A stretch of 64,000 nucleotides of DNA from Bacillota bacterium (GTDB taxonomy: Bacteria; Bacillota; Clostridia; Saccharofermentanales; DTU023), in NCBI GenBank assembly GCA_023389255.1, contig JAEWER010000033.1, forward strand, positions 1 through 64,000, written 5' to 3'. The notes under the pieces are model-generated. The model was not told the origin of the DNA. It saw nothing but the letters and a program-made list of their open reading frames with translations, and did no database searches. Of the stretch, positions 35,675 to 44,981 are shown one piece after another. The stretch's first letter is position 1. Each line of letters starts with the position of its first letter. The translations under genes were made by a program, and so were the position numbers.

Positions 35675-38600
35675 TTAATATTCAGCAGCTTGCATACGCA
35701 GATAATTCTGGTAACGCTCTTCTGCTGCTTTGGCTGCAGCATCGAATACTGCTTCCACACGTTCTTCCGAGTACTTCTGCAACAACGCTGAGTAACGAAC
35801 TTCGTTTCTGACGAACTCTTGGTAAGGACGTTTCGGTGCTTTTGAAGTCAGCTTAAATGGATTCTTACCTTGTTCTTTCAGAGCAGGATTGAAGTTGTAT
35901 AAGTGCCAGTAACCGCACTCAACTGCATCTTTCTCACGAGTTTGTGAAATGGTTAAGCCACCACGGATACCGTGTGAAATACAAGGTGCATATGCGATAA
36001 CCAATGAAGGACCATTCCAGGCTTCAGCTTCTGCCAAAGTCTTTAAGGTATGAGCTTGGTTTGCGCCCATGGCAATTTGGGCAACATAGACATAGCCGTA
36101 AGTCATAGCCATGGCACCGAGATCTTTCTTGCTGATGGGTTTACCACCGGCTGCGAACTGAGCGATAGCACCGATAGGTGTGGATTTTGAAGCCTGACCA
36201 CCAGTGTTGGAGTAAACCTCTGTATCCAGGACTAGGACGTTGATATCCTCACCTGATGCCAGCACATGGTCTAAACCACCGTAACCGATGTCATATGCCC
36301 AACCGTCACCACCTAAGATCCAGCTGGAACGTTTGACCAAGTAATCTTTCAGTTGCAAGATTTCTTTGACTAATTTTTGTACTTCTTCACTGCCACCTTG
36401 ATGTGCTTCTAAAGCATGAATTAGGTCTTCAGTTAACTTGCGTTGCGCTTCACCCTTTTCGTAATTCTCTAACCAAGGTTTCAGGGCAGTTGCCACTTCA
36501 CTTTCAGGCTCTAACTCTGCTAATTGATTCAATTTTGCGGTGGCACGAGCACGGATCTGTTTAGCACCTAAGTGCATACCTAAACCGTGTTCTGCTGCGT
36601 CTTCGAACAAGGAGTTAGCCCAAGTAGGACCATGACCTTCTGCATTGGTGCAATAAGGAGTTGAAGGTGAAGAACCACCATAGATTGATGAACAACCTGT
36701 AGCGTTAGAGATCTGCATTCTGTCACCAAACAATTGAGTGATCAGTTTGACATAAGGAGTTTCACCACAACCAGCACAAGCACCAGAGAATTGGAACAAT
36801 GGTTGTTCGAACTGAGAACCTTTGACGGTGCTCTTGTTCATCGGATTCTCTTTCTTGCTTAAGTTGATTGCATATTCCCAGTTCTCGACTTCGTTCATCT
36901 GATCGGCTAACGGTTCCATAATCAAAGCTTTACCAGGAGCCGGGCAGACATTAGCACAAGAACCACAGCCAGTACAGTCAAGAGCTGAAACTTGGATTCT
37001 GTACTTGTAGTTGTTGTAGGGTTTGGAGCCATCAACAGTGACAAAGCTTTCCGGTGATGCTTGGTCCTCTTCTTCCGTCAGCAAGAACGGACGAATAACT
37101 GCGTGGGGACAGACATATGAACATTGGTTACATTGAATACATTTATCTTCTTGCCAGGCAGGGATGTTAACGGCAATACCACGCTTCTCATAAGCGGTGG
37201 TGCCTTGAGGCAAGGTACCATCTGCACGATCTGCGAATGCTGAGACAGGTAATGTATCACCTTTTTGTGCATTCATCACGTCCACAACATTGTTAACAAA
37301 CTCAGTTGCTTCACGGATAGGCAGGATGGTGTCTTGTGCGTTCTTCCAGCTTTCAGGAACTTGCACTTGGTGAGCGCTGTCAATACCAGCATCAACAGCT
37401 GCATAGTTCATGTTGACAATTTCTTCACCCTTGGCACCGTATGACTTAACGATCTGCTCTTTCATGAACTTAACAGCATCATCTACAGGAATTACTTGAG
37501 TAATTTTGAAGAATGCTGCTTGGCAGATGGTGTTGATGCGTGAACCTAAACCGATTTTGGCAGCTAAATCAACAGCGTTGATGGTGTAGAACTTGATGTC
37601 ATTTTCAGCGATGAAACGCTTCATTTGACCAGGTAAATGTTCGTCTAACTCTTCATCTGTCCACTGGGTATTGAGCAAGAAGCTACCACCTTTACGCAAG
37701 GGAGAAAGCATATCGTATTTGTCGACATAGCTTTGGTTATGGCAAGCAACAAAGTTAGCTTGATTGACCAAGTATGGCGAACGGATAGGTGAATGACCAA
37801 AACGTAAGTCTGAAATGGTTACACCACCAGATTTTTTGGAGTCATAGGAGAAGTATGCTTGAGCATACATGTCGGTATGGTCACCAATAATTTTGATGGA
37901 GTTCTTATTGGCACCAACAGTACCATCTGAACCTAAACCCCAGAAACGAGCTGCCACAGTTTTAGGATCAGCAACATCGATATTTTCTTCAATTTCTAAG
38001 GACAAGTGAGTTACATCGTCCACAATACCGATGGTGAAATTGTGACGAGGTTGCTCTTGCTTCAGGTGTTTGAAAACAGCATTGATCTGATCGGGAGTGG
38101 TATCTTTAGAACCTAAGCCATAACGACCACCAACAATCACAGGTGCATTTTCAACTTCTTTATAAGCATTGACCACATCTAAATACAGCGGCTCGCCAGC
38201 TGCACCAGATTCTTTGGTTCTGTCTAAGACAGCAATCTTCTTAACAGTCTTAGGCATTGCTTCTAACATATGTTTGATACTGAAAGGACGATATAAGTGA
38301 ACATTTAACACACCCACTTTTTCGCCACGTGCATTCAAGTAATCAACAGTTTCAATACAGGTATCAACTACTGAACCCATACAGACGATGACCCGCTCTG
38401 CATCTTCTGCACCATAGTAATTAAACAAGCGATAATCACGACCAGTGATCTTGCTAACCGCTTGCATGTACTCTTCAACCACACCCACAATGTTTTCGTA
38501 ATAGGGGTTGGAAGCCTCGCGTGATTGGAAGAAGATATCAGGGTTTTGAGCTGAACCACGCAACACAGGCTTGTTGGGGCTTAAACCACGTTCACGGAAA

Positions 38601-39208
38601 GCTTCTACAGCCTCCATATCGACCAAGCCAACTAAATCATCGTAGTCGAGCAACTCAATTTTTTGAATTTCGTGTGAGGTACGGAAACCATCGAAGAAGT
38701 GTACAAAAGGTACACGACCTTTAATTGTAGCTAAGTGAGCTACAGCAGCTATGTCGTGAGCTTCTTGTACGCTTGATGATGACAGCATCGCAAAGCCTGT
38801 TTGACGTACTGCCATAACATCTGAATGATCACCGAAGATGGACAAAGCATGTGTTGCAATAGCACGAGCTGAAACATGGAAAACGCAAGGTAGTAATTCA
38901 CCTGCGATTTTGTACATGTTGGGGATCATCAGTAGCAGACCTTGTGAAGCTGTATAGGTGGTAGTTAAAGCACCAGTATTCAATGAACCATGAACAACAG
39001 CTGCTGCACCAGCTTCTGACTGCATTTCAATAACGTTGACGGTTTGACCAAAGATGTTTTTACGGCCTTGTTGTGACCACTTATCTACATAGTCAGCCAT
39101 CGGAGATGACGGAGTTATGGGATAGATACCTGCAACCTCTGAGAAAGCGTATGAGGTATAGGCAGCTGCCATGTTACCGTCCATAGTGATAAATTTACGG
39201 TTTGACAT
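35675..39208 (-). CDS. nifJ: Pyruvate:ferredoxin (flavodoxin) oxidoreductase
   Basis: 1177 residues, the length of single-chain PFOR. It converts pyruvate, CoA and oxidised ferredoxin to acetyl-CoA, CO2 and reduced ferredoxin. Domains in order: N-terminal thiamine-diphosphate half (AAYTSYAFSEVAGIYPITPSSPMADYVD), transketolase-C-like and gamma domains, two 4Fe-4S motifs (CIQCNQCSYVCP and CTGCGSCANVCP), and a C-terminal domain with CAGCGETPY, ATGCSSIYGG and the TPP motif GGDGWAYDIGYGGLDH. The ATG at 39208 has AAGGAG 6 bases upstream. It is monocistronic, with a clear promoter, a Crp-type site and its own terminator. PFOR marks an anaerobic lifestyle. Confidence 0.97.
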   Translation of the reverse strand: MSNRKFITMDGNMAAAYTSYAFSEVAGIYPITPSSPMADYVDKWSQQGRKNIFGQTVNVIEMQSEAGAAAVVHGSLNTGALTTTYTASQGLLLMIPNMYKIAGELLPCVFHVSARAIATHALSIFGDHSDVMAVRQTGFAMLSSSSVQEAHDIAAVAHLATIKGRVPFVHFFDGFRTSHEIQKIELLDYDDLVGLVDMEAVEAFRERGLSPNKPVLRGSAQNPDIFFQSREASNPYYENIVGVVEEYMQAVSKITGRDYRLFNYYGAEDAERVIVCMGSVVDTCIETVDYLNARGEKVGVLNVHLYRPFSIKHMLEAMPKTVKKIAVLDRTKESGAAGEPLYLDVVNAYKEVENAPVIVGGRYGLGSKDTTPDQINAVFKHLKQEQPRHNFTIGIVDDVTHLSLEIEENIDVADPKTVAARFWGLGSDGTVGANKNSIKIIGDHTDMYAQAYFSYDSKKSGGVTISDLRFGHSPIRSPYLVNQANFVACHNQSYVDKYDMLSPLRKGGSFLLNTQWTDEELDEHLPGQMKRFIAENDIKFYTINAVDLAAKIGLGSRINTICQAAFFKITQVIPVDDAVKFMKEQIVKSYGAKGEEIVNMNYAAVDAGIDSAHQVQVPESWKNAQDTILPIREATEFVNNVVDVMNAQKGDTLPVSAFADRADGTLPQGTTAYEKRGIAVNIPAWQEDKCIQCNQCSYVCPHAVIRPFLLTEEEDQASPESFVTVDGSKPYNNYKYRIQVSALDCTGCGSCANVCPAPGKALIMEPLADQMNEVENWEYAINLSKKENPMNKSTVKGSQFEQPLFQFSGACAGCGETPYVKLITQLFGDRMQISNATGCSSIYGGSSPSTPYCTNAEGHGPTWANSLFEDAAEHGLGMHLGAKQIRARATAKLNQLAELEPESEVATALKPWLENYEKGEAQRKLTEDLIHALEAHQGGSEEVQKLVKEILQLKDYLVKRSSWILGGDGWAYDIGYGGLDHVLASGEDINVLVLDTEVYSNTGGQASKSTPIGAIAQFAAGGKPISKKDLGAMAMTYGYVYVAQIAMGANQAHTLKTLAEAEAWNGPSLVIAYAPCISHGIRGGLTISQTREKDAVECGYWHLYNFNPALKEQGKNPFKLTSKAPKRPYQEFVRNEVRYSALLQKYSEERVEAVFDAAAKAAEERYQNYLRMQAAEY

Positions 39209-39271
39209 TTGCACTCTCCTTAACTAATACATTGGGGTCCACGGTTTACTCCGTGTATTTAAGATAAAACC

Positions 39272-39301
39272 ATCATAAAACTTCTGTTTTACCGTGGTCA
39301 A
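39272..39301 (-). promoter_or_regulatory. Sigma-A type promoter of nifJ
   Basis: -35 TTGACC (39296-39301), an 18-base spacer and -10 TATGAT (39272-39277). The leader also contains a small hairpin CACGG/CCGTG. Confidence 0.75.
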
Positions 39302-39338
39302 GTTATACCTATAGATGGTCTTAAAGTTACGCTATCAC

Positions 39339-39354
39339 TGTGAGCGTAATCACA
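39339..39354. promoter_or_regulatory. Crp-type binding site upstream of the nifJ promoter
   Basis: TGTGA-GCGTAA-TCACA is a perfect match to the Crp/ArcR consensus TGTGA-N6-TCACA. Its centre lies about 80 bases upstream of the predicted transcription start, a class I activator position. A Crp/Fnr-family gene is present at 15804-16532. The overlapping 7-bp arms TTACGCT/AGCGTAA (39327-39349) add further symmetry. Confidence 0.6.
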
Positions 39355-39355
39355 A

Positions 39356-39384
39356 AATAAAAAAGCCCAGCTAATAGCTGGGCG
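39356..39384 (-). terminator. Terminator of the helical membrane protein gene
   Basis: GCCCAGCT/AGCTGGGC with a 3-base loop (39366-39384), followed on the minus strand by a T-rich run. Confidence 0.9.
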
Positions 39385-39407
39385 AGGAAATCATTTGTCA
39401 ATTACTC

Positions 39408-40472
39408 TTACAGTTGAGCAACAGCTTGATCTTTCACTTTTTGGCTACCGACATAACCAGCAAATGAAGTTAAAACTAAGCCTAAGAGCAGAGCGATGAA
39501 CATGATGATAGAAGCGGTTGAAGCAACATTGGTTGCGGTTTCAGCAACTTGCTTACCTTGTTCAATGGTGCTATCAACAGTTTGCTCAAATTGAACTTTA
39601 GCATCGATCAGAGCTTGTTTGCCGTTCTCGATTTGTTTTTGAGCTTCTTGTTTAGCTTCTTGAATTTGGTTGTAGATGTTGTCTACAGCCTTATCTGCTT
39701 CTGCTTGTGACAACTCAGTGTTCTTAGCGACTGCAGCTTTGATGGCATCCTTGTCGACATTGGCATAGATGTGTTCAGCACGATCTTGCAACTTGTCAGC
39801 AACATTTTGGATTTCTTGGTCTGCGTTCTTAGGATTCATAGCAATCTGTTTAGCAGCTTCAACTAACTCATTTTTGGCTTGATCCAATTGACCTTGCAGA
39901 TACTCAGGTTGCAGTTCAGGAGTATCGGTGTCACGCAGAACTTGCTTCATGTTTTCTTGCATTTCTTTGGTATCAACATCGCCGATTTGGCTGGAGATTT
40001 GATCGCCTAAAGCACTTAAACCCTTGCCAGCAACATCAGCAACAGCACCGCTGGCAGAAGCAGCAGTCTTGCCAACAAAACCTAAAGTTTGACCAGCGAT
40101 TTGACCTAAGGTGCTAACGGTACCAAAGACGGTTGAAGTCAGCATGATAACCATCAGGATCATGGACAGCGCCCAAGTTAAGAAGCCATGTAACATACCA
40201 GTTCTACGAGCAGCTAAGCCTGCCACAAAACCACCAGCGAACAGTGAAACGATCAAAGCGATAGCGGTGAAGATTGCTACGCCAATACCAACACCACCAG
40301 TGGGATTATTTGAAGTAGGGCTTAACAGACCAAAACCAACGGCTGAGGTCAGCAGCGAGAACATAAAAAACACTGCAAAGAAAGTAACGACGCCAGCAAT
40401 TACTGATGACCAAGACAGGTTGAAACCAGCCTCAGTTGTAAAATGGCGACTCCAAAAAGTATCCTTTTTCAT
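39408..40472 (-). CDS. Membrane protein with long amphipathic helical loop, unknown function
   Basis: 354 residues. Three hydrophobic helices lie in the first 130 residues (about 22-48, 62-87, 98-122), the second followed by AARRTGMLHGFLTW. A region of about 170 residues without hydrophobic stretches follows, rich in Gln, Glu, Lys and Ala with helical periodicity (AKNELVEAAKQIAMNPKNADQEIQNVADKLQDRAEHIYANVD). One C-terminal helix (about 320-342) ends the protein. The fold resembles YrzE/PhnA-like-region membrane proteins in outline only. The soluble part could be a coiled coil at the membrane surface. AAAGGAG precedes the ATG. It is monocistronic, between nifJ and pgk-tpiA. Confidence 0.8.
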   Translation of the reverse strand: MKKDTFWSRHFTTEAGFNLSWSSVIAGVVTFFAVFFMFSLLTSAVGFGLLSPTSNNPTGGVGIGVAIFTAIALIVSLFAGGFVAGLAARRTGMLHGFLTWALSMILMVIMLTSTVFGTVSTLGQIAGQTLGFVGKTAASASGAVADVAGKGLSALGDQISSQIGDVDTKEMQENMKQVLRDTDTPELQPEYLQGQLDQAKNELVEAAKQIAMNPKNADQEIQNVADKLQDRAEHIYANVDKDAIKAAVAKNTELSQAEADKAVDNIYNQIQEAKQEAQKQIENGKQALIDAKVQFEQTVDSTIEQGKQVAETATNVASTASIIMFIALLLGLVLTSFAGYVGSQKVKDQAVAQL

Positions 40473-40647
40473 AATTTCTCCTTTATTTGTGTGTTCAAAA
40501 CGCTTTTCATGCTACTTCATCACCCTGTAGATTTCTAATAAATCATATAGCTTGTAATCTGCGATACGATTATTGAAACTGTTTATTTATTGCAAACGCT
40601 AGCGATAGTGTTGCAATTAGTTAACTAATAAAAGAACACTAAATAAG

Positions 40648-40676
40648 AAGAGGCGAGCCAGTATAGCTCGCCTCTT
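40648..40676. terminator. Terminator downstream of the pgk-tpiA fusion
   Basis: Perfect 11-bp stem AAGAGGCGAGC/GCTCGCCTCTT with a 7-base loop. T-rich sequence follows on both strands; it serves the minus-strand fusion gene. Confidence 0.88.
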
Positions 40677-40699
40677 TTGCTCACTTTTTCTTATGTTAT

Positions 40700-42646
40700 T
40701 TAGGCGTGGCAGATCACGGAGAAATCATCTGCTTTAAGTGATGCACCACCAACTAAGCCACCGTCGATATTGGGCATAGCGAACAGATCAGCTGCGTTCT
40801 TAGCGTTGACTGAACCACCGTATTGAATACGTACGGTATTAGCACATTTTTCACAGTACATCTCGGTCAATAATTTTCTGATAAAGGCACAGACTTCTTC
40901 CGCTTGCTCATTGGTTGCTGTTTTACCTGTACCAATGGCCCAAATCGGTTCGTAGGCTACAGTGATAAAAGGCAATTGGCAAGGAGCAATATCAGCAAAA
41001 GCTGCTTTGATTTGTCCCTCAATCCAGTTGAATGTATCACCAGCTTCACGTTGCTCTAGGCTCTCCCCACAGCAAATAATGGGCTTCACGCCATTCTCCA
41101 AGGCTGCTTTGACTTTCAGATTTACAGTTTCGTCTGTTTCACCAAAGTATTCTCTGCGTTCGGAGTGACCAATGATCACATAAGGTACTCCCATTTCGGC
41201 TAACCACTTAGCAGAAATTTCACCAGTATATGCACCGCTTTCGGCAAAGTGACAGTTCTGAGCTGCAATCTTAACATTGGTATACTGTGTCAGTTCCAAA
41301 GCCTTGCCTAGTACAGTAAAAGGAACACCTAGCACGATGGTTGAAGTCGCATCTTTAACCTTAGGCAGTAATTCTGTGATTAGTTTTTCGGCTTCAGCAA
41401 CTGTTCCCTTATTCATTTTCCAGTTACCAGCAGCAAAAGTACGGCGAGGATCTTGATCTTGCAGAGCATCCAGACCAGGTAGAACTTTACCCTCTAGCAA
41501 TTCGAGTGAGGCACCACCACCAGTTGAAATGTGCGTTACTTGATCTGCAAAACCTAATTGCTCAACAGCGGCTGCTGAATCGCCACCACCGATAATGGAA
41601 ATAGCACCAGACTCAGCTACTGCCTTTGCCACTTCACGTGTACCAATAGCAAAAGCTGGGAACTCAAAGACACCCATCGGACCATTCCAAATTACGGTGC
41701 CTGCACCTTGTAAGGCTTGCTTGAACTCAGCGATAGTCTTTTCTCCGATATCCATTCCCATCCAATCACTGGGGATCTCAGAAGAGGCAACAGTTTTATG
41801 TTCAGCATCTTTATCGAACTCTTTTGCCACAACATTGTCTGTGGGTAAAAGCAATTTAACGCCTTTGTCTTTAGCGGTTTGCATCAGTTCTTTGGCTAAT
41901 TCGACTTTATCGGCTTCCAGTAATGAAGTACCGACTTCATAACCTAAAGCTTTTTGGAAAGTGTATGCCATACCGCCGCCGATGATTAGAGTATCGACTT
42001 TCTCTAACAGGTTAGTGATAACTCCAATTTTGTCGGACACTTTTGCACCACCCAAGATAGCAACAAAAGGACGCTTGGGATTTGCGATAGCATCGCCCAT
42101 TACTTCAATCTCTTTTTGGATCAAGTAACCCGCAACAGCAGGCAGGTAGTTAGCAACGCCAGCCGTTGAAGCATGCGCTCTATGGGCTGTACCGAAAGCA
42201 TCATTGACGTATACTTCTGCCAAGGAAGCTAGTTCTTTAGCAAATGCAGGATTGTTTTTAGTTTCTTCTTTGTGGAAACGCACATTTTCCAGCATCAAAA
42301 CTTCGCCAGGTTGCAAGGCTTCTGCTTTTGCTTTAGCATCTTCGCCAATTACGTCTTTAGCTAAGACAACTTTTTGTCCTAACAATTCACTCAAGCGCTC
42401 AACTGCAGGACGCATAGAAAACTTATCTTCGAAACCATTCTTTGGACGTCCTAAGTGAGAAACCAAAATGGTTTTAGCACGGTGCTCTACCAAGTACTTA
42501 ATTGTGGGCAGAGCTGCTCTAATTCTCTTGTCGTCAGTGATTGCGCCAGTTTCTTTGTCCAAGGGAACATTGAAATCGACACGTACTAACACACGTTTCT
42601 CTTGTACATCAATTTGTTCGATGTTCTTCTTCATCATTTGAGCCAT
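40700..42646 (-). CDS. pgk-tpiA: Fused phosphoglycerate kinase-triosephosphate isomerase
   Basis: 648 residues in one frame, two glycolytic enzymes joined. PGK (about 1-392) shows [53 protein letters not shown] and [13 protein letters not shown] (about 397-648) shows AAGNWKMN (catalytic Lys), VIIGHSERR (His), [13 protein letters not shown] (Glu) and [12 protein letters not shown]. The junction is short: [24 protein letters not shown]. Fused PGK-TIM is known from Thermotoga, where it forms a bifunctional complex; it is otherwise rare. The ATG at 42646 has AAGGAG 7 bases upstream. All catalytic residues are intact, so both activities are expected. Confidence 0.97.
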   Translation of the reverse strand: MAQMMKKNIEQIDVQEKRVLVRVDFNVPLDKETGAITDDKRIRAALPTIKYLVEHRAKTILVSHLGRPKNGFEDKFSMRPAVERLSELLGQKVVLAKDVIGEDAKAKAEALQPGEVLMLENVRFHKEETKNNPAFAKELASLAEVYVNDAFGTAHRAHASTAGVANYLPAVAGYLIQKEIEVMGDAIANPKRPFVAILGGAKVSDKIGVITNLLEKVDTLIIGGGMAYTFQKALGYEVGTSLLEADKVELAKELMQTAKDKGVKLLLPTDNVVAKEFDKDAEHKTVASSEIPSDWMGMDIGEKTIAEFKQALQGAGTVIWNGPMGVFEFPAFAIGTREVAKAVAESGAISIIGGGDSAAAVEQLGFADQVTHISTGGGASLELLEGKVLPGLDALQDQDPRRTFAAGNWKMNKGTVAEAEKLITELLPKVKDATSTIVLGVPFTVLGKALELTQYTNVKIAAQNCHFAESGAYTGEISAKWLAEMGVPYVIIGHSERREYFGETDETVNLKVKAALENGVKPIICCGESLEQREAGDTFNWIEGQIKAAFADIAPCQLPFITVAYEPIWAIGTGKTATNEQAEEVCAFIRKLLTEMYCEKCANTVRIQYGGSVNAKNAADLFAMPNIDGGLVGGASLKADDFSVICHA

Positions 42647-42740
42647 AGAGATCTCCTTATGCAATCGCTCTTATGAGCTTCTTTGACTTAATTTATTACA
42701 TGGCAAAGCCATCTCTTCTATTCTATTACAGATTGTCTGC

Positions 42741-44879
42741 TTACTGTTGTGGCTGAAGTACCACTAGTTCTTCTGTCGAATATTTGGATTCTACGTAACC
42801 ATGCTTGAGATAGAGTTGGTAGATTTGATTTTGACCAGCTTGCTTACGTCTAATCACCAACAATTGGATAGCAGCATCAAACTTACCCTGTTGATGGAAA
42901 TTGATATCGTAGAGTTCGCTAACATCACTCAGACGCGTGGTCAGAAAAGTTTCTGCTAAAATTGCTCGATCACGCGGTAATTCGTCTAATTGTTCGGCTA
43001 CTAGCAAATCTGTTGCTTTTGTCTTTTCCCAATTGCTTAAGTTGTACAGATAGCCAGATAAATGAATACTATAAAAGAGCATCATTGTAATCAGACAGCT
43101 AACCACGCCACCTGCTACTACTTTATTCACTCTAAATTTAGGTTGTAGCTCACACAACGCCAATAAAGCTGAGAATAAAAGTAACGCTGTTGAGCCATAG
43201 CCGTACTGAAAGCACAAATTGTATTGATAGGTATAATCGCTAAGCAAATTCATAATCACTAAAGGCATCACTAAAAACAATTGTGCGGGCTTGCGATTGA
43301 GCAAAGGGAAAAATCCCAAAGGCAACATTACTAAAAATAAGTATGCCAACTTATCGTAGGTAAACATACCGCTCAGTGCATAAGTTGGATTGAGCACACA
43401 ATTGATCAAGGCAGCTACCAGGCTAGTTTGTCCAGGAAGCATCAAGTTGCTAAAGCGATAAGTCATTGCTCCTGCACCACTACTATTTAGCCAACTAACT
43501 AGGCAAAAGAAATATGCTAAGGGAAGCACAATATTGCTGAGTGCAAGCCAAAATCTTTCACTTAAATTGAACTTAAAAGACGAGCTAAAGAGAGCAAACA
43601 AACCAAAAAAGGCTAGATAAAGTCCAGCATCTTCTTTTACCAACAAGATCGCTAAACTAAATATTGCTTGTAACCACCAGCGCTTTGTTAGGCAAGAATA
43701 TGCTAGCCATAACAAAAGAGGTGCTAAAAAGCAATTCTCATGCAAGTCGTATAGATTGTTAAGTGTAAAGGCTGGCATAGCTAAGTAGAGCAAGACGCTA
43801 AAAATGCGCAAACTCCGCTTTGCTGTTAAACGACGAGCACAGAGCCACAAAGGCAGAACGCCAGAAAATACCACCACGATCTGCGCAATCTGCAAGGTGC
43901 TGGGGTTGGGGAAAAGAAAATAGACGGGGTATAGCACATAGAAAATAGGCGACATGTGCACACGAAAATGAGATAACCATTGATCGCGTTCCAAAGTCGT
44001 TACAGGCCCTAACCCCTTATATATATTGGCAAACATTTGACTGAAAATACCGAAGTCATAAGTGGGCGTATGAAACATCTGTACACGCAAAACCATGATA
44101 CGTATTAAAAGCCCAACATGGAGCAAAAAGAAGATAGCTAGTATGACAAATGCCACCTTGTACCAGCGCAAATCTCCACGCTCAAATGCAATATGTCTAT
44201 CTAAACGAGCGCTAAAAGAATTGTCGGATTCAGCTGTGCTTGTTATAGGAGCTGTTTTGGGTTGCTCTACCGCAACATCATTAGCACCAGCTGGTTTAAT
44301 ACCTTGTGACTTTCTTCTTCCCAACGTGCGCCAAGCTAGTAGCAACAGGTAGCAGGCTAAGCCCACGAGAGCCACAAATATTAAGGGTTGTACGGCTTGC
44401 CATTGTTGCTCATTCGTTAAGGTATACTTCCCCCACGTTTGTACATCTCTAATTTGGCTGTTTACGAGCAAGTAACATCCTTTAATTACGGAAACAAACA
44501 ATGTGCAAGGTAGTAAAAAATCACATTGTTTCAGCTTGAAAATTTGATAACCAGCAAGCGGAAGCAAGAGCACACTGTACCCCAAAGCCACAGAAGCGAT
44601 AGGTGTTATCGCCACGACAAATAAAACATAGCAACAGAGTAGATACTTTACCTGACGATATGGATCGAGGATTTTTTGCCACGCCACACTCACCACGCAA
44701 GCGAGTAAAAATAGCAACGAAAATTTAAGAAGGGGGACAATATCTAAAGTCCAAAATAAATATTCTCTGTCACTGAAAACAACACTAAGCAAAATAACAG
44801 TCAAGTAACCAGCTAGCAAGGTTAGCCAGGTGTACTGGCTTTTCAGTATCTCTGTTAATCTTTTCGCTTTTGTTTCCAC
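42741..44879 (-). CDS. DUF2079 multi-pass membrane protein
   Basis: 712 residues with about 14-16 predicted helices. After four or five N-terminal helices and a charged loop comes the DUF2079 core: MFHTPTYDFGIFSQMFANIYKGLGPVTTLERDQWLSHFRVHMSPIFYVLYP, then ARRLTAKRSLRIFSVLLYLAMPAFTLNNLYDLHENCFLAPLLLW. Its acidic residues early in an outward-facing loop recall GT-C glycosyltransferases, so a lipid-linked sugar transferase is possible. The role is unproven. The C-terminus (about 625-712) is soluble. It lies 94 bases after pgk-tpiA starts (upstream in position) and is divergent from galK. Confidence 0.85.
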   Translation of the reverse strand: METKAKRLTEILKSQYTWLTLLAGYLTVILLSVVFSDREYLFWTLDIVPLLKFSLLFLLACVVSVAWQKILDPYRQVKYLLCCYVLFVVAITPIASVALGYSVLLLPLAGYQIFKLKQCDFLLPCTLFVSVIKGCYLLVNSQIRDVQTWGKYTLTNEQQWQAVQPLIFVALVGLACYLLLLAWRTLGRRKSQGIKPAGANDVAVEQPKTAPITSTAESDNSFSARLDRHIAFERGDLRWYKVAFVILAIFFLLHVGLLIRIMVLRVQMFHTPTYDFGIFSQMFANIYKGLGPVTTLERDQWLSHFRVHMSPIFYVLYPVYFLFPNPSTLQIAQIVVVFSGVLPLWLCARRLTAKRSLRIFSVLLYLAMPAFTLNNLYDLHENCFLAPLLLWLAYSCLTKRWWLQAIFSLAILLVKEDAGLYLAFFGLFALFSSSFKFNLSERFWLALSNIVLPLAYFFCLVSWLNSSGAGAMTYRFSNLMLPGQTSLVAALINCVLNPTYALSGMFTYDKLAYLFLVMLPLGFFPLLNRKPAQLFLVMPLVIMNLLSDYTYQYNLCFQYGYGSTALLLFSALLALCELQPKFRVNKVVAGGVVSCLITMMLFYSIHLSGYLYNLSNWEKTKATDLLVAEQLDELPRDRAILAETFLTTRLSDVSELYDINFHQQGKFDAAIQLLVIRRKQAGQNQIYQLYLKHGYVESKYSTEELVVLQPQQ

Positions 44880-44981
44880 TACTCTTTCCTCGTTCCTTTT
44901 ACCAAACAGCTGTTGCTTGCTTCTACTGTTGTTTCTTTTCCTAATGTAAAATGATGACGATCCAATAAGGAGGATACTACT

